Made by a program: the position numbers and the translations under genes. The notes below the pieces were generated by a model. It made no database searches. It was given only the letters and a program-made list of their open reading frames with translations, and was not told the origin of the DNA. This document shows positions 1 to 13,212 of a stretch of 64,000 bases of DNA, one piece after another; position 1 is the first letter of the stretch, and every line of letters begins with the position of its first letter. The stretch is taken from NCBI GenBank assembly GCA_964058845.1, contig CAXKVR010000276.1, forward strand, positions 1 through 64,000, in the 5' to 3' direction. Source of the stretch: Carex sylvatica. Lineage: Eukaryota > Streptophyta > Magnoliopsida > Poales > Cyperaceae.

Positions 1-1476
1 TTTCTTTTTTTAAATATGAAAACGTAGCAGTTGTTGTTGTTGTTGTTGTTGTTAGTTCTCATTTAATCTTGCAAGATATCAAATTTTAAAAAAAATTTAC
101 TTCTCAAATGAAATTAAAATTATTTATAATTTTGGTCCCATTGAGATTTGGTGTTTCGGATGGCCATATTTTTAAGAGAAACATAATATTGAAAATAATG
201 CTAAAATCAATTTATATTTATAATATAGGCATATATACAAAATAATAATAATCAGCACTTTCAATACTATGTTGCAGGCAAATATTTCTCTTTTCCATCA
301 ACATTCCACTCTTATAAATAACTTGTACAATGTTTTTAATTAATTTTTTTTTTATCTTTAAGGAAAAATAAGCTAACAACCGAATGATTTTGTGTTTCAT
401 TCACTTAGTATCAAAATTTAAGCAATATAATTTTCTACCGCTTCATTTGCATCTCTATTTTGTTTTTACGTTCAATTTTAGAATTATTAAAATAAAATAT
501 TGCGGAATTTTTTATGTTATATCAAAATAACACCAATGGCTCAGTTTAAAATGTAGTAGGTAGTCATTTTAAACGCATAGTTTTTTTTCTTTGAAAAGGA
601 AGGGATTGGCTGTTACTTGTTTGCTTGTTTGCTTGTTTAGTAATACACTAATACCTTCTTTAATTAGACGTTGATGTTGTAGATTACATCTTTTTAAATC
701 AAGAGATATGGGCTGATGTTAATATTAGGCCCATGTACGGCCTAACCTGTTGACGACTACATCATGAAAATTGTTGCCAGGATTTGATATGGGCCGTCTT
801 TTCTATTCATGCTTCCGATTTGCTGGTGTCAAGTTTTACAAGTTATCTATTTGTTTAATTTCTTCCATGATAATTATATACCAAAGAAATTCCTCAGCTA
901 AAAGGAACAAAAATAGTGTTACATGTAATAAAATGAGGTGGTTGGATACAATAACTTATGAGATTCTATTGGTTTACAAGCAAAGAGTAAAAATTATTTG
1001 TCACTTGCCATAACTATGAAACACTGACCATTGTAAAAATTATTTGTTTCCAAAAAAGGCATACTGAATAATTACAACAACAAAAAATGGCAATGAATAT
1101 GTATATGCGTAGGATTAAAATAACTCATTGTTTTCGTGCTTCAATTATGTCTCACAGACTTATTCTCGTTTTCAAAGTTCAAATGTCAATATGAACTGCT
1201 TAACAAATATGATCTCCATATTAAATTGTGCTTTGAAAAAAATTTACTATTTTTAAAAAAAAAGTTAAAATCACTGAAACTCTATTTTAATAAAAATTTA
1301 TGACTCTGTCCGTATTTTGAAGGACCGGACAACGCGTACCAGCAGGATTGCTGTACCAAAAGACCAATGAGCAGAAATGAGAGAGCCAGGTTAGATATTA
1401 CAAGGATTGAAGAGGTGGTCTCTAAATTTGATGACAATCTACACAAGCAGAGAAGAGGGACCAGCTCGTGAGTTGT
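1..1476. other. AT-rich intergenic stretch with a TTG microsatellite
   Basis: No convincing gene is visible. A (TTG)n run lies at about 31-53. The short open frames here have no recognisable domain and the base composition is that of non-coding plant DNA. Confidence 0.6.
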
Positions 1477-1559
1477 GACCATATGCCGACATTTTTATTT
1501 TTACTCAATTTTTAAAATATTTTAATAAAAATAACCAGATTAAAATTTAAAAAATATCA

Positions 1560-1745
1560 AAATCATAAAAAAAAAAGTTCACAGTCCCGAATTTTAATTC
1601 GAAATTGTGGAAAAAGTTCATGGCTCCGAACAAAAATTCAGAACCGCGAAAAAAATCTACGGCCTCAAATAAAAATTCAGAACTGCGAAAAAAATTCACG
1701 ACCCGAAATTTAAATTTGGAGCCGTGAAAAAAATTCACGGCCCGA
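1560..1745. repeat. Subterminal imperfect repeats, about 40 bp
   Basis: A short phrase of the type 'gaa-ttcacgg-(c/t)ccgaa-(a/t)rich' recurs about five times, e.g. near 1590, 1640, 1680 and 1720. Related phrases recur near the opposite end (about 3770-3865). Arrays of this kind near TIRs are commonly transposase-binding regions; that role is inferred. Confidence 0.5.
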
Positions 1746-2317
1746 GCCTATATATTTGTGTGAGCTAGTTTCAGTTATATCTCAAAATTTTGAAACACAA
1801 TTAATTTGCTAAATTAAAATTTTCGCTCAAATTTAAAATTTTGATTAATTAAACAACCTTTCAGATTTTTGTCTAATTAATTTTAAAGTGAAACTAAAAT
1901 TTCGAGATATAATCGAACTATAAATTTAATGTGTACTAAGTTAAGAATTTGAATCTAAAATATAAATTCTATAAATTAATGGTAATTATTCAAGTAGTTC
2001 GTGAATTTAAAAATTCGTTACAAATTTCGTTGAACCATTTAGAAAAAAAATTAAAATTTGATTTGTATGAATAAATAAATAATTGAATTCTAAATAAAAG
2101 TATAATTATACAAAGTTCGCAAAGTTAAACAAAAACACAAAAATCACTTGTTAAGTTCGCAAAGTTAAACAATAGAATAAAATTAAGAACAACAATACGA
2201 CAAGCTTTAAAAATAACAAAAATAAGAAAATTAAATAGAAAAAGAAAACTAAATGCATTGCAATTAATATGGTTCAAAAATAACAAAAATAAATGTTTCT
2301 CCCTCTGTTTCGGCCTC

Positions 2318-2458
2318 TGTTTTGGCTCTGGCCAAACCATAGGCTTTTCTGCACATTGGTTTCGGTCCCTGTTTTGGCCAGGAACAGACTGTTTTGGCTC
2401 TGGCCAAACCATAGGCTTTTCTGCACATTGGTTTCGGCCCCTGTTTTGTGCAGGAACA
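2318..2458. repeat. Tandem duplication, unit about 71-75 bp
   Basis: The segment starting gttttggctctggccaaacc near 2319 is repeated almost exactly near 2390. Both copies contain the phrase ataggcttttctgcacattg. It lies immediately left of the 175-bp satellite array. Confidence 0.75.
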
Positions 2459-2462
2459 TCCA

Positions 2463-3175
2463 GGAATAGAAGCACTCCTTCAACAGTTCAGATAATATTT
2501 TAGAGATGATATCTCACGATCTGTTTTAAGATTTTGTATAAAACTTCACAGTCTTGTTCTACGATGTCAAGACTGCATGTTGGTTAATTTTCATAATTTT
2601 TGGAGATGTTTTGCTATGTTAACCAGATGTGCAAATTTGGATTCAGAATAAAATCCTTCAGCAGTTCGGGAAATTTTTATAGATGATATCTCACGATCTG
2701 TTTTGAGATTTTGTATGAAACTTTACAGTTATGTTCTACGATGTCAAAACTGCATGTCAGTCAATTTTCATAATTTTTGGAGATATTTTCCTATGTTAAC
2801 CAGGTGCAAAATTGGGTTCAGAATAAAATCCTTCAGCAGTTCGGGCTAACTTTGAGAGATGATATCTCACGATCTTTTTTGAGATTTTGTATGAAACTTC
2901 AGTTTTGTTCTATGATGTCAAGACTGTATGTCGGTCAATTTGCATGATTTTTGGAGATGTTTTTCTATGTTAACCAGAGGTGAAAAATTGGGATCATAAG
3001 CACTCCTTCAACAGTTCGGGCAATTTTAAAGAGCTGATATCTCACGATCTGTTTTGAGATTTTGTATGAAACTTCACAGCCTTGTTCTACGATGTAAGAC
3101 TGCATGTCGGTCAATTTTCATAATTTTTGAAGATATTTTGCTATGTTAACCAGAGATGCAAAGTTAAACTCAGAA
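2463..3175. repeat. 175-178 bp satellite, four units
   Basis: Four consecutive units share landmarks: ccttca(a/g)cagttc at 2477, 2655, 2830 and 3005 (periods 178, 175, 175), 'gatatctcacgatctgtttt', 'tgcatgtcggtcaattt' and 'gctatgttaaccaga'. The same unit occurs about 48 kb away at 51441-51850. The array is inside the TIR-bounded element at 1477-3964. Confidence 0.85.
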
Positions 3176-3289
3176 TGAAAGTGTCAGCTGTCAAAGCATA
3201 CAAATAAAATTCATACAAACCTGTAACTTAATAATTCAAACTAATCTAAATTCTAAACAAACTGAACAACATACTATTTCTTACAATGA

Positions 3290-3600
3290 GCCTTGAAAGT
3301 ACATGGAACAAAATTATTGTCCGGGGTTGACGAATTCGAGTCAGTAACAATAGACGACGTGTCAGCCTCAGTCTTAGTCTTACTCTTAGCCTTACTCTTA
3401 GCCTTAGGCTTCTCTACATCAACCTTTTTTTTCTCAATCCATAGCCGTAGGAGTTTTCTACAAAATCATCATCACATATGTCATTCCACATATGTCATTC
3501 CGATTAAAAAATTTATCTATTTGCACACATTTCGGACAGTCCTTTCTAAACTTTTCGCAAATGTCCATGCTGTAAATACGTACATGAACATTAGATGAAC
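3290..3600 (-). pseudogene. Decayed lysine-rich reading frame in the satellite-bearing element
   Basis: On the minus strand a coding-like stretch ends at a stop near 3282 and reads, in pieces, IEKKKVDVEKPKAKSKAKSK followed by an acidic/serine tail. Farther upstream in another frame is a Cys-containing piece (ICEKFRKDCPKCVQIDKFF). A frameshift near 3430 separates them. This could be the C-terminal remnant of a transposon protein or a captured gene; I do not recognise the family. Confidence 0.3.
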
Positions 3601-3964
3601 AGTAAATACGTAAATGAACAGTTGTAAAAAAAAAAATACCTAATTTAAAAGCTGAACAGTAACTACGTTTCATTTCTCCTTCTCCTTCTCTCCTTCTCTC
3701 TCTCCTTTTCCTTCTCTCTTTCTCTTCTACATGATCATATCAGCATATTTATAGTGCAAAAAACCAAAAAAAAATCACCGGGCCGTGGATTTTTTTCTAC
3801 GGTTCCGAATTTAAATTTTGGGTCTTGGATCTTTTCTATGGTTCTAAATTTTTATTCAGTGCCGTCTACTTTTAGGCATTTTTAAAATTTTGATCAAACT
3901 CTAATTATTTTTATTAAAATATTTTAAAAATTGAGTAAAAATAAAAATGTCGAGACCAAATAGC

Positions 3965-5090
3965 ACCGTCATAAAAGCTTCCTTCCATTAATTATTGCTT
4001 TTCTAGTGCCATCATTTCACTTTTTTTTTGTCGGAGAAAATTTCAAGAGGAATGGCTATAAAGGGATGAAACTTGAAACACTTAAAAATTCCCATACATT
4101 TTTAGCACATAATATTCTATAAGTAGAATCTATGAGCATGTAATTGTAGTGATAAATTTGAGATGCAGAAATAATTTCAATATAATATGAATTTTAAAAA
4201 TTACTTTAAAATAATTTATGAAAAATTATCAAATTGGTAATGTTCATTAATAATTTTATAATTTGCATTAACTAAATTCTTATTCAAATATGAGAATAAA
4301 AAACTTTATATCATCTCTATTGACATATGTGCATCTCTTATTGAGTGCCCTCAAATTAAACAACATTAATTACGCAACTTTTCTTTTGATGAAATATATC
4401 TTCAACCATTATTTGATTTCATGTCTTGCACATTTTTGAACAAACATATCATTTATATTGTTACCTATGCATACATCTGTTCCAACATTATATCGTTTCA
4501 GTGTATTACATAATTTTTTTTATATTTGTTAAAAGTGTTACTCTTAATGTTGGTGTTTTTTTGACGATATTTTTTAGTCACAATCGTCAATTCAGTCTTA
4601 TATGAAGTTTCTAAGGTGAGAAAAACAAAGAAATGAGCTCACTTGTCATTATATTGTAGAAGTCAGATAAATATCTATACGTGGTAATTGACAGGTGGCT
4701 ATAGACTAAAAAAGACTTATAATTTAGAAATGTCGTACTTAATTTCGCTTCTTCATCTCTTAAATAGCTGTTATATTTTACAGCCCTACTTTTTAAAAAA
4801 TAACCAAAAAATAAATTGTCCATTTTAATTAAAAAGTGTTCGTTTTGATTAAAAAAATACACATTTTTTATATATAATTTAGTTCAAGTCAAATCTTTCA
4901 ACTTCAAATATTTATAAAACAAATATCTCAACTATATTTCAAGCATTCAACATCTCATACAGAAAGAACTATCTCAGAAGTCACTAATTCCATTTAAAAG
5001 AAATTAGAAAACAATCCAGAGTTTATCTCAGTTTTAACTTTTAACCCAATTGATCCAAACGATGACGTCAGGTGAAGGAGCATTAATGAT
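3965..5090. other. Intergenic AT-rich stretch
   Basis: I see no gene, RNA or clear repeat. The minus-strand frame around 4611-4862 has no recognisable motif and is taken as chance. Confidence 0.55.
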
Positions 5091-5100
5091 GTAAATTGGG

Positions 5101-5318
5101 AATGCGTATCCTCTGCATTAACTCAAAAGAGAATCTTTTGAATTAATGAATCTCAATCGTATGATTTTAAACGGAGCCAATCCGGTTTCTGTCTATAATA
5201 TATGAGCCCTTTAATATTAGTATAAATCTAGTCTGCACGAATCTTGAAATAAATTTGACGGTTGAGATTCATTAACTCAAAAGATTCCCTTTTAAGTTAA
5301 TGCAGAGGATATGAATTC
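5101..5318. mobile_element. 218-bp MITE with 9-10 bp TSD
   Basis: The element is bounded by the direct repeat GTAAATTGGG at 5091-5100 and 5319-5328. The terminal inverted repeats contain TATCCTCTGCATTAACT and extend about 60 bp through AAAAG(A/G)GAATCTTTTGA(A/G)TT. The 9-10 bp duplication fits the Mutator superfamily. There is no coding capacity. Confidence 0.85.
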
Positions 5319-5748
5319 GTAAATTGGGGGCGTAAATACAAAATTTGGTTATTGACTCAACGGGGTCAACTCAAATTAGGTTTATCTATCGTTTGAACGC
5401 CAGCACCTACTGAGTACTGAGACAAAAATAAAACGGTCCATACTTGTGAAATAACAATCTTGACTGACTAGTGACTAGTCAGTCAATTGATTGATTACCA
5501 ATCATTTCAATTATCTACTTCTCACCAAATGTAAATTATGATTTGCTCCTTTGTTAAAACATTCAACATTTCTAATCCAAATTATGATTTGCTCCTTTGT
5601 TAAAACATTCAACATTTCTTAATTCTAGACGCCTTTTTATGTGACCTCGGATCCAATGCGTCATGATTCTAGATGCATGTGTATGCTCATGAAGTACTTC
5701 AATTATCTGTTTGATTGTGAGAATGATTGTCGATCATAGGAGACTGAC

Positions 5749-6232
5749 TAGGAGTGTTTATTGGTTCGGTTCAAGTTGAAATAAAATATATAAATTAAAA
5801 TTGTATTTTATCTTTACAAATACAATTAAGCTGGTTGAAATAACCTTATCAATCTAGTTAAAATCGATTTGAACAAATTGAATTAAATTTTAGATTGTTC
5901 GGTTGAACTGAAATAAGAAAATTAGTAATAAAAATAAACTTTTTTTGTTAATTTAAAAAAAAAGCACAATTTTAAATATTTTCTTGGGTTGATCTAACTG
6001 TTATAAACTGAATTAAGCAATATACATTACGTCATAATTTTTAAATTTTACTTTTTATAAATTTTTAGTTTGAACAGAGGATGGGTTTAAAAATTATGGT
6101 CAGTTCTGTCTAACTGGTTTTAAAATTTTCTAAATCAAACTGATCCATTTAATCGGAACAACCGAACCGTTTAATCTGAACTCTCTCGATTTGGTTTAAA
6201 ACCGATTAAATCAGACTCGATGAACACCTCTA
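5749..6232. mobile_element. hAT-like non-autonomous element (diverged)
   Basis: The left end TAGGAGTGTTTATTGGTTCG and the right end, whose reverse complement is TAGAGGTGTTCATCGAGTC, match the plant hAT type that begins TAGGGGTGTNCA. The body is rich in ggttc/aaccg phrases at both ends. The flanking 8 bp match at only 4 of 8 positions, so a TSD is not demonstrated. Confidence 0.5.
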
Positions 6233-6299
6233 ACTCTGGATCTAAATTGTGCATGTCCATGTTATTTTTGGGTTTAGATAGAAAGATAGAGGTCTAACT

Positions 6300-6415
6300 G
6301 ACTAACTTACATTTAATTGTCTATGAAAGATCTTCTATTCAGATTTCGAACTCACAATCTTTTACACGTAGAGTGTTATTTTTTATCCCTAGATCAAACG
6401 CCAATTATTGCATAT
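6300..6415 (-). mobile_element. Possible tRNA-derived SINE remnant
   Basis: Read on the minus strand, the segment holds GTGAGTTCGAAATCTG, which resembles a Pol III B box (GGTTCGANNCC). Upstream of it is CACTCTACGTGTAAAAG. The layout resembles the SINE-like copies at 49798-50030 and 53850-53995. No A-tail or TSD was identified. Confidence 0.35.
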
Positions 6416-6895
6416 CCATATCATATCACAGTCAGATGGATGTTCGTGCTAGCTTCTTTAGTTGGGATTTTCTAAAATAATTCAAATTTTGAATTTAGAC
6501 CTGAACTGTTGGCTAATCTATTCTGCGATATCTGTGTGATTGTGAGAACGACAGTAGGAGACTCCGGAGATGCATATCCATAATCCATATCATATTACAG
6601 TCAGATATGTCTTCATACAGCTTTTGTGTTCGAACTTTTTAATAGAATTCAAAATTTGAATTTTGATTATGAGGATGACAACAGGAGAGTGGAGACCGGA
6701 AGTCTAAACTTTAAATCCAAACCGTTTGATCAGTTTTGAGTTATGTGTACAACTGTCAAACTATATCATATCACACTCAGAATGAAAAGGTCGAAAAGCC
6801 TCCTTGCTCTGAATTCATAATTTGCCAGCTGTTACATTCCTTTGGACTAAAAGTCCAAAAGAGGAAAAGCAGATGAACTGAAGAACAAAACACTC

Positions 6896-7083
6896 ACAAA
6901 TCACAAGAAGCAAATCTGCTTCCGATTTTAATTTCAACCCTTCATTTATTAGATTATAAGAATCTTTAAAAAATAGAGTTTTTGATTTTTTGCATAAATT
7001 TCAAAATATATAAATAATTGAGATTGAAATTGCAGGGACCAATGATCCTATAGGATCGCAGCAGATTTATTCCAAGTCACAAG
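6896..7083. mobile_element. Diverged fold-back element
   Basis: The left arm (aagcaaatctgcttccgat... aatttcaac) pairs imperfectly with the right arm (gaaattg... ggatcgcagcagatttatt). The phrase gcagatttattcc also occurs in the fold-back at 13573-13791, suggesting one family. Boundaries are approximate. Confidence 0.4.
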
Positions 7084-7110
7084 TCTACCTGTCGCAATAC
7101 CATCATTCAT

Positions 7111-8247
7111 CCGAAATTTTTATTAATGCCCAAAAAAATATAAAATTTCAAAATCTATCCAACTTTTCGTAAGAATTCAAAATTTCCCTCTTTCGGTGAC
7201 TAAATAACCGGATCAAGTCCCTCTTTCCGGTTATTTAGTCATCGGATCCAGAAATTGGTCATGTGACTAAATAACCGGTTTCAAAAAATACAACTAGTCA
7301 GCAAATAACCGGTTTTGTGTTTTCGTTTTCTTTTTTTCTTTTTTTTTACAAAACATAATTTTTTTCTTTTTTTTTACAAAACATAATTTTTTTATTTTTT
7401 GTATTGAAATATTAGAAATGTTTAATATATTTCTTTGAAAATAGATGAAATACAATATAATTTAATTTATTAGAAAGACTTTGACAAATAACCCAGATCA
7501 ACATTTTTCAGATCAAATTTTTCATGATTGTAAGAAAAATTAATATATTTCTTTATGTGTTATTGGAAAAAAAAAATGCTTTGAATGTGAGTTATTAATT
7601 GAGTTATTAATCACGGTTCAAAAGACACTTCTAGGTAATACATAAAATATTGTGATCCTTCTATTACATTTAATTTATAAAATTTTGTATCTATTTTGAT
7701 AATTCTTTTTGAATAATAATCATTAAAAATTTTAAGTTTTTGTTTGTTTTTTTTAAATAGATACAAATGTTTAGAAATTAAATGTATTAGAAGGATAACA
7801 ATATTTTATGTATTTACTTAGAAGTGACTTTTGAACCGGAATCAATAACTCAGAATCCAAGCATTTTTATTTTTTTCAATAACACATAAAGAAATATATT
7901 AATTTTCTTACAGCCGCGAAAAATTCGGCCTGAAAAATGTTGATCCGGATTATTTGTCGCAATCTTTCTATTAAATTAAATTATATTGTATTTCATCTAT
8001 TTTCAAAGAAATATATTCAACATTTCTAATATTTCAATAAAAAAAATTATGTTTTGTAAAAAAAAAAATAACACAAAACCGGTTATTTAGTCACCTGACC
8101 AATTTCTAGATCCAGTGATTAAATAACCGGAAATATGGGCTTTGTCCGGTTATTTTGTCACTGAAAGGGGCAGATTTCAAATTTCTTTGAAAAGTTTGGT
8201 AGATTTTGTAATTTTATAATTTTTTTGGGTATTAATAAAAATTTCGG
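7111..8247. mobile_element. 1.1 kb fold-back (Mutator-type) element with CCGAAATTTTTATT ends
   Basis: The ends CCGAAATTTTTATTAATGCCC and GGGTATTAATAAAAATTTCGG are inverted repeats, and the arms pair over almost the whole length. Each arm carries several copies of gactaaataaccgg or its complement. The flanking 9-mers ATCATTCAT (7102-7110) and ACCATCCAT (8248-8256) agree at 7 of 9 positions, consistent with an aged Mutator-type TSD. It shares ends and layout with 60302-61393. There is no coding capacity. Confidence 0.8.
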
Positions 8248-8256
8248 ACCATCCAT

Positions 8257-9400
8257 TGTTGCTTATATTTGACTTGGACATTGTAACCATGACCGGGTAC
8301 AAGAGATTATTAAAGGTTAAAATTTATAGGACAGTTAATTAATTCATAATTATAGAGGCAATCATCTAGTCTATATAAAATTATCCTGAGCTCTTGCATT
8401 CCGATAAGATCGAGCACTACATGTGGGTGAGATTGGAACGGTTCAATTAATATAAGCTATTTGAACTTCTTTTATAAAATTAATAAATTATATACTTTCA
8501 ATGTTCCTATTCTCATACAAAAATATATAAATTGCATTTATTTTAATTTAACCACCAAAACTAGTTTATGTCAAGCACAAGCTCTCATATATTCTTAGAT
8601 TGATATATCAAAGTTGCTAAAATATTTCATTGTAAACGGTTCCGATATGAATATGATATTAAATATTGATCCTCTTAAATCCTACGTGTAGAATTTTAAA
8701 TTTATTTAGACACATACTATTTATATATAAATAATTAAATATCATAAATTTTTCATTTATTTTGAGAACTTTCTTGAACTCTCATTATTTCATTGTTAGA
8801 TACTCGATTTTCGTATTAGTTATGATTCCTTTTCATTTTTAATATGTCATTTAAGAATATCGATCACAGTAATTACTGCAGTTCTTGATTTCATTGTATA
8901 TCATTTAAGAATACAAATCCACATAATAGCAACAAGGATTGCATATCAACATTCAAAATGTTAAGGATAATACATATCCACACGTAATAAGATAATAACA
9001 AGAAAGTTTACAGATCCACATAATAGCAACTAGAATTAAAGATCCACATTAAGAATAATAAAGATACATATCCACATGTAGTAGCAAGAAAATTTAGAGA
9101 CGTTAATAGTAAAGAATATACAAATTTTCATGCAACAAAACTATAATAGATTGATAAAATGATGAAATAATAAATTGCCGTATTTTTTTGTAATAGAAAA
9201 TATCGCACAAAATCAACGTACTTATGAACTAAAAATCCAACTTATTTTCTATGAAATACTGAATTTTGAACACATTTGTTGTCTTATAATACGTTTCAAT
9301 TTCAATCTATTTTAGTATATTCATAAATATTGTTAAATAATTATTTTTTTCTCTAATTTATTTATTTCATAAAAAAAATATGTTTTTTTCTATAAAACTT
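8257..9400. other. Intergenic stretch with a two-unit degenerate repeat
   Basis: I see no gene. Around 8916-9101 two imperfect units of about 95 bp share atccacataatagcaac and acatatccacacgta/acatatccacatgta. Confidence 0.5.
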
Positions 9401-9468
9401 TTTTTTTCTTTTATAATATGTCATCATTGCATGTACAGACACTATATGTTACAACGTTGCGATACTAG
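9400..9468. mobile_element. Possible Helitron 3' end (diverged)
   Basis: The segment ttataatatgtcatcattgca... acaacgttgcgatACTAG resembles the clearer candidate at 13213-13262 and ends in CTAG followed by T. It contains a short palindrome, aacgtt. No matching 5' end was found. Confidence 0.3.
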
Positions 9469-10837
9469 TATATTGGAATAGTATCCTCTGCAGAGTTGTT
9501 ACGTGCGAAGCTTTTAATTTGATTTGTTCGTTTCAGATCGAATAGATCAAATTAAAAACTCTGCAAATTTTGAGATTTTTTTTTTCAATTCGGACAAGAT
9601 CTGATATATTCCCTAGCAATGATAAATTTGTACCATTGCCATACAAGCTTTTTCATTTATGTAAAGAATTAAAAAATGTATATATTTCGATTAAATAAAT
9701 AAATAAAATCAAGTAATGACAACAATTTTCTGTCATCTAGCAAAGAAAAGAGAAATTACATGCATCCCTCTCTCTGACCTCCGGGGACTTAAAGAATTAT
9801 TGTCAGAAGATAAGGAGACCTCAATCCGGCAGTCCCACAAACAAAGTCATGAATTGCTGCAATATGGAGCCCACAATTCAGGAGACGGTTACACACGGTG
9901 TATTAATTGTCTGGCAAGTTGCGATGACGGTGATCTCAAATTCTCAATACACAAACGCCCTTTAATGATTTGCACTATCTGCCATCATTTTCTCATTTTG
10001 AAATCCTTTGTTACGTACAAGTTTGTTGGACAGATCGATACGGATTTTTTTATTATAAATTAATAGTTTTTATATATCAAAATGTGTTAAATTGATTTAT
10101 TGCAACGTGATAAATAGTGTTAAATATTTAGTCGAGAAAATCTGGACTCTTAAGTGACACACGATACTAGTACATAAACAGCTCAATGGATTCACATGCA
10201 ATTTTTTTTGTGACTATATCCTGAATTTTTAATAGGCAGAACACTGTTCTTTTGGAAACTCTCACAATAATGATTATTTTATGAACACATAAGTTCACAA
10301 GTTATTTTCAATTCATGTGTTTAAAATATAAAAGATACTAAAATAATTCTTAATTAATTATAATTACATGCCAAAATATCAGACTAACAAGAGTATACAA
10401 TTGCTTACCTCTAAATTTTAAAAACTGAGTATATATTTATGTATAATCAGGCTATTGTCTATTTTTGCAGAAAATTTTATCTACTCTTGAACAATTCACA
10501 ATCTGAATTGATTAATTCACGACAGTCCGTAACTCGCTAAATATATCAGTTATTTTTTTTTACATATCTCTCATAAAATTCCTTATTATTGAACCGAACA
10601 CATGCGTTTAGAATGGCCAATAGATGTTTTGGTACTCACAAAATTCATCATTTTTATCTGATGAATATGTGAGTTCGAAATGACTTGTCAATACATTTAT
10701 TCATAAAGTAGGAATAATGGTATTAGTTTTTTTTTTTTTTTAAACTAAGACATTGTTGTCAAAAACTTTGAAATTTGGAACAGACAAAAAGAATTCTGAT
10801 TTTTTTGCAGTCAGGATGGAAAAGAGGAGAGCAGCTT
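9469..10837. other. Intergenic stretch
   Basis: The longest frame (9716-10063, +, 115 codons) has no recognisable domain, and no signal supports it as a gene. A second cgatactagta phrase occurs near 10162. Nothing else stands out. Confidence 0.5.
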
Positions 10838-11025
10838 GGGTCCGATGGTTATTGGAGCTAAAGTGATTTTAATGGGTTCACTTACCATCAAATCTGCTTT
10901 AGAATTCGTGCGCACAAATTTTAAAGTATACGCAAAAGTGCGCACACGAATCCTAAAGTAGATCTGATAGTGAACGAATTTATTAGAATAACTTTGGATT
11001 CAATGACTATCAAACTCAAACTGCT
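10838..11025. mobile_element. Fold-back MITE of about 190 bp
   Basis: The arms pair imperfectly: gatggttattggagctaaagt...aaatctgctttagaattcgtgcgcac on the left with gtgcgcacacgaatcctaaagtagatctga...ctttggattcaatgactatc on the right. The hairpin centre is near 10935. No TSD was resolved. Confidence 0.65.
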
Positions 11026-13212
11026 CTTGTAAAAGAGAGGATGATTGTATTCAGATTTTCTTTTTAAGCACTTTCGTCCAAATTAGAAAATGATTGTTGG
11101 ATAATGATTTCGTGACAATTGAACAATATATCTAAATGATGACAATTGTCTGAGTAATTGTCTAATTGATCAATATATCCAATAAAAAGTTAAAAACAAT
11201 GGGCTGGTTAGTGTCACGTGCTAACAGCTAAGCAACGCATGACGTTACAATTTGGCATCTCATGAATATCTTGTTCTTTATTTTCTGGGAAAATTCCCCA
11301 ATTCCCGTAAGATATCTCCATTGTCTCTTTCGTTTTTTTTTTTTTTTAATGTTAAATTAATTAATTGGCTTGAGATTGCAAACAGTGGCTAAATCATCCA
11401 CTTGATTCTGCATTATAATGGTTTTTGAAAAAAAAAAAAAATGTGATGGGGTCCATTAGAAGATATAGGAATTATATGCTTCTTTTGTATTTTTCTGAGT
11501 GAAGGGGGGATTCAGAACAGAGAAGAGCGAGAGCTCCATGTGATTAATTATTAGCATCTATTTTTTTATAGGGTCACATGGACGAGCACAACAATAAAAC
11601 TAGCTATATTCATAATTAATTTACATTTAGTCATTTACACTTACTCATGATTATAATGACAAATTAGGTATTAAAAAAAATCTACAAATTCTGAATTTGT
11701 AAGTATCTGCGAAGGTACTATATATACAGATCGGTATCCTCATAGATACTTATGTTAGTAATAACAATTCTTTTAAAAATAATAATTTTTGTTGGTTTAC
11801 ACTCGGCATATTTTATACTCACATATACTTACATATTCTTATAGCTAAAGGCGGCTAGAAAAAATAATTAGTGATTTTATATAATATGGTTGAAAGTATC
11901 TCAATTTTTATATTATGCACGTGGATGTCTTAATCTGCCAATGATTATGATTAAAAGATGAGATTTCATATTTAATATCAGTCATCCAATCAAATAATAT
12001 GTTTTATTTTGATTAAATGCATCTCTTTTACATGTAGAAGTCTAAATTTAGTTAGAAATATACTCGTCACTCATACTGCCACACAATATTTTATAATTAA
12101 AATTGAATAGAGAACAAAATTGGAGAAAAAATTAATTTATTCATTTCCTTATTTCTCCTCTCCAGCTTTCGTAAACGCACAAATTGTAATTTCAGCGCTA
12201 AAACGATTATTCTTCGTTTATACCAAATTTATCATTAATTAATGCTGTCCTATTTAATTTAATATTGAAAACGCTGTTATCAATGAAAACATTTAATGCA
12301 ATATAAGAAAGGACTACTCTTTAATTTACGTAAAGACCACAATTAAGTACAGAGAAATTTTGTTGCTATTATTCATCTATATATACAGAATTTACCAACA
12401 AAAGTTTGATAATTTTTTATATTGACAATCTTTACTTTATTTTATTAATTTTCTATTACAATATAGAATGCTTTGACAAATTTACATATATGTAAAATAT
12501 AAGAACAAATTGAATTACTGTGTATAATCATACTATATGGTTATGAATTTCTTTTCATAATGTGATAATGTATTTCATTAAGATTGGTCAATAAATCATA
12601 CGCATGATTGAAACATTATTTAATATTTATCCATTTGATCAAATAAATGTTAGTAAAATGAAAAATAAAGATGGCAAAATTTTTGCAAGTTTAGCATGTG
12701 CAATTTCATACTTGTGCTGCTATTTTTTCACTAATTTGAATTATTAATTTTTTTACATCCGAATAAAAGAGTTTCCAAATGTATGATACCTCCTTTACAT
12801 AAATATCTCCCCTTCTTTACTTGACAGTGATTTGAATTATTTGATTATGCACCGTAATCTAACATAAAAAGAACAGCATACGAATTCACTTTCACTAAAT
12901 ATTTTTTGGCTTTTTGGCTTTTGTCTATGGGATGTATATATATTTTTACAAGCTATTTGTCTTTTTTTTTTAATCAAATCTCTATACATGCATCTATACA
13001 TGCATCAAAGTTTGAAATTCAAATTGTAAATCAAACTCTTAATCTTCTTCAATTTATAATATGTTTCCATTTTTTTTCATTTGTTATTGTTTATTTTATT
13101 GATATTTATTATTTTCATTTTTATTTTTTTCTCATTTGTGTCTTTATTTTCATTTAAATATATTTTATTTTTATTTTATGTGAATGTCAAATAAAAAGGT
13201 CTCTTTATATTT
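11026..13212. other. Intergenic AT-rich stretch
   Basis: No gene is recognised. Poly-A and poly-T tracts are common. Part of this could be the body of the Helitron-like element ending at 13262, but I could not find a 5' TC end. Confidence 0.45.

Larger units (their letters stand above)
1477..3964. mobile_element. Mutator-like non-autonomous element carrying a satellite
   Basis: The two ends form a long inverted repeat. The left arm (about 1485-1533) reads GCCGACATTTTTATTTTTAC onward, and the right arm (about 3903-3952) is its near-perfect reverse complement for about 48 bp. The arms end in short subterminal repeats built on ccgtgaaaaaa/ttcacgg. Inside are a 75-bp duplication, four 175-bp satellite units and a decayed lysine-rich frame. 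No clear TSD could be matched, so the outer limits are approximate. The long AT-rich TIRs suggest the Mutator superfamily, but that is inference. Confidence 0.55.

Noticed and set aside
2125..2483. Minus-strand frames over the 75-bp duplication
   Set aside because: Two overlapping phases both read through the repeat and no family resemblance is seen; treated as a repeat artefact.
9716..10063. 115-codon plus-strand frame
   Set aside because: No recognisable domain, no nearby promoter or splice context, and composition like the surrounding intergenic DNA.
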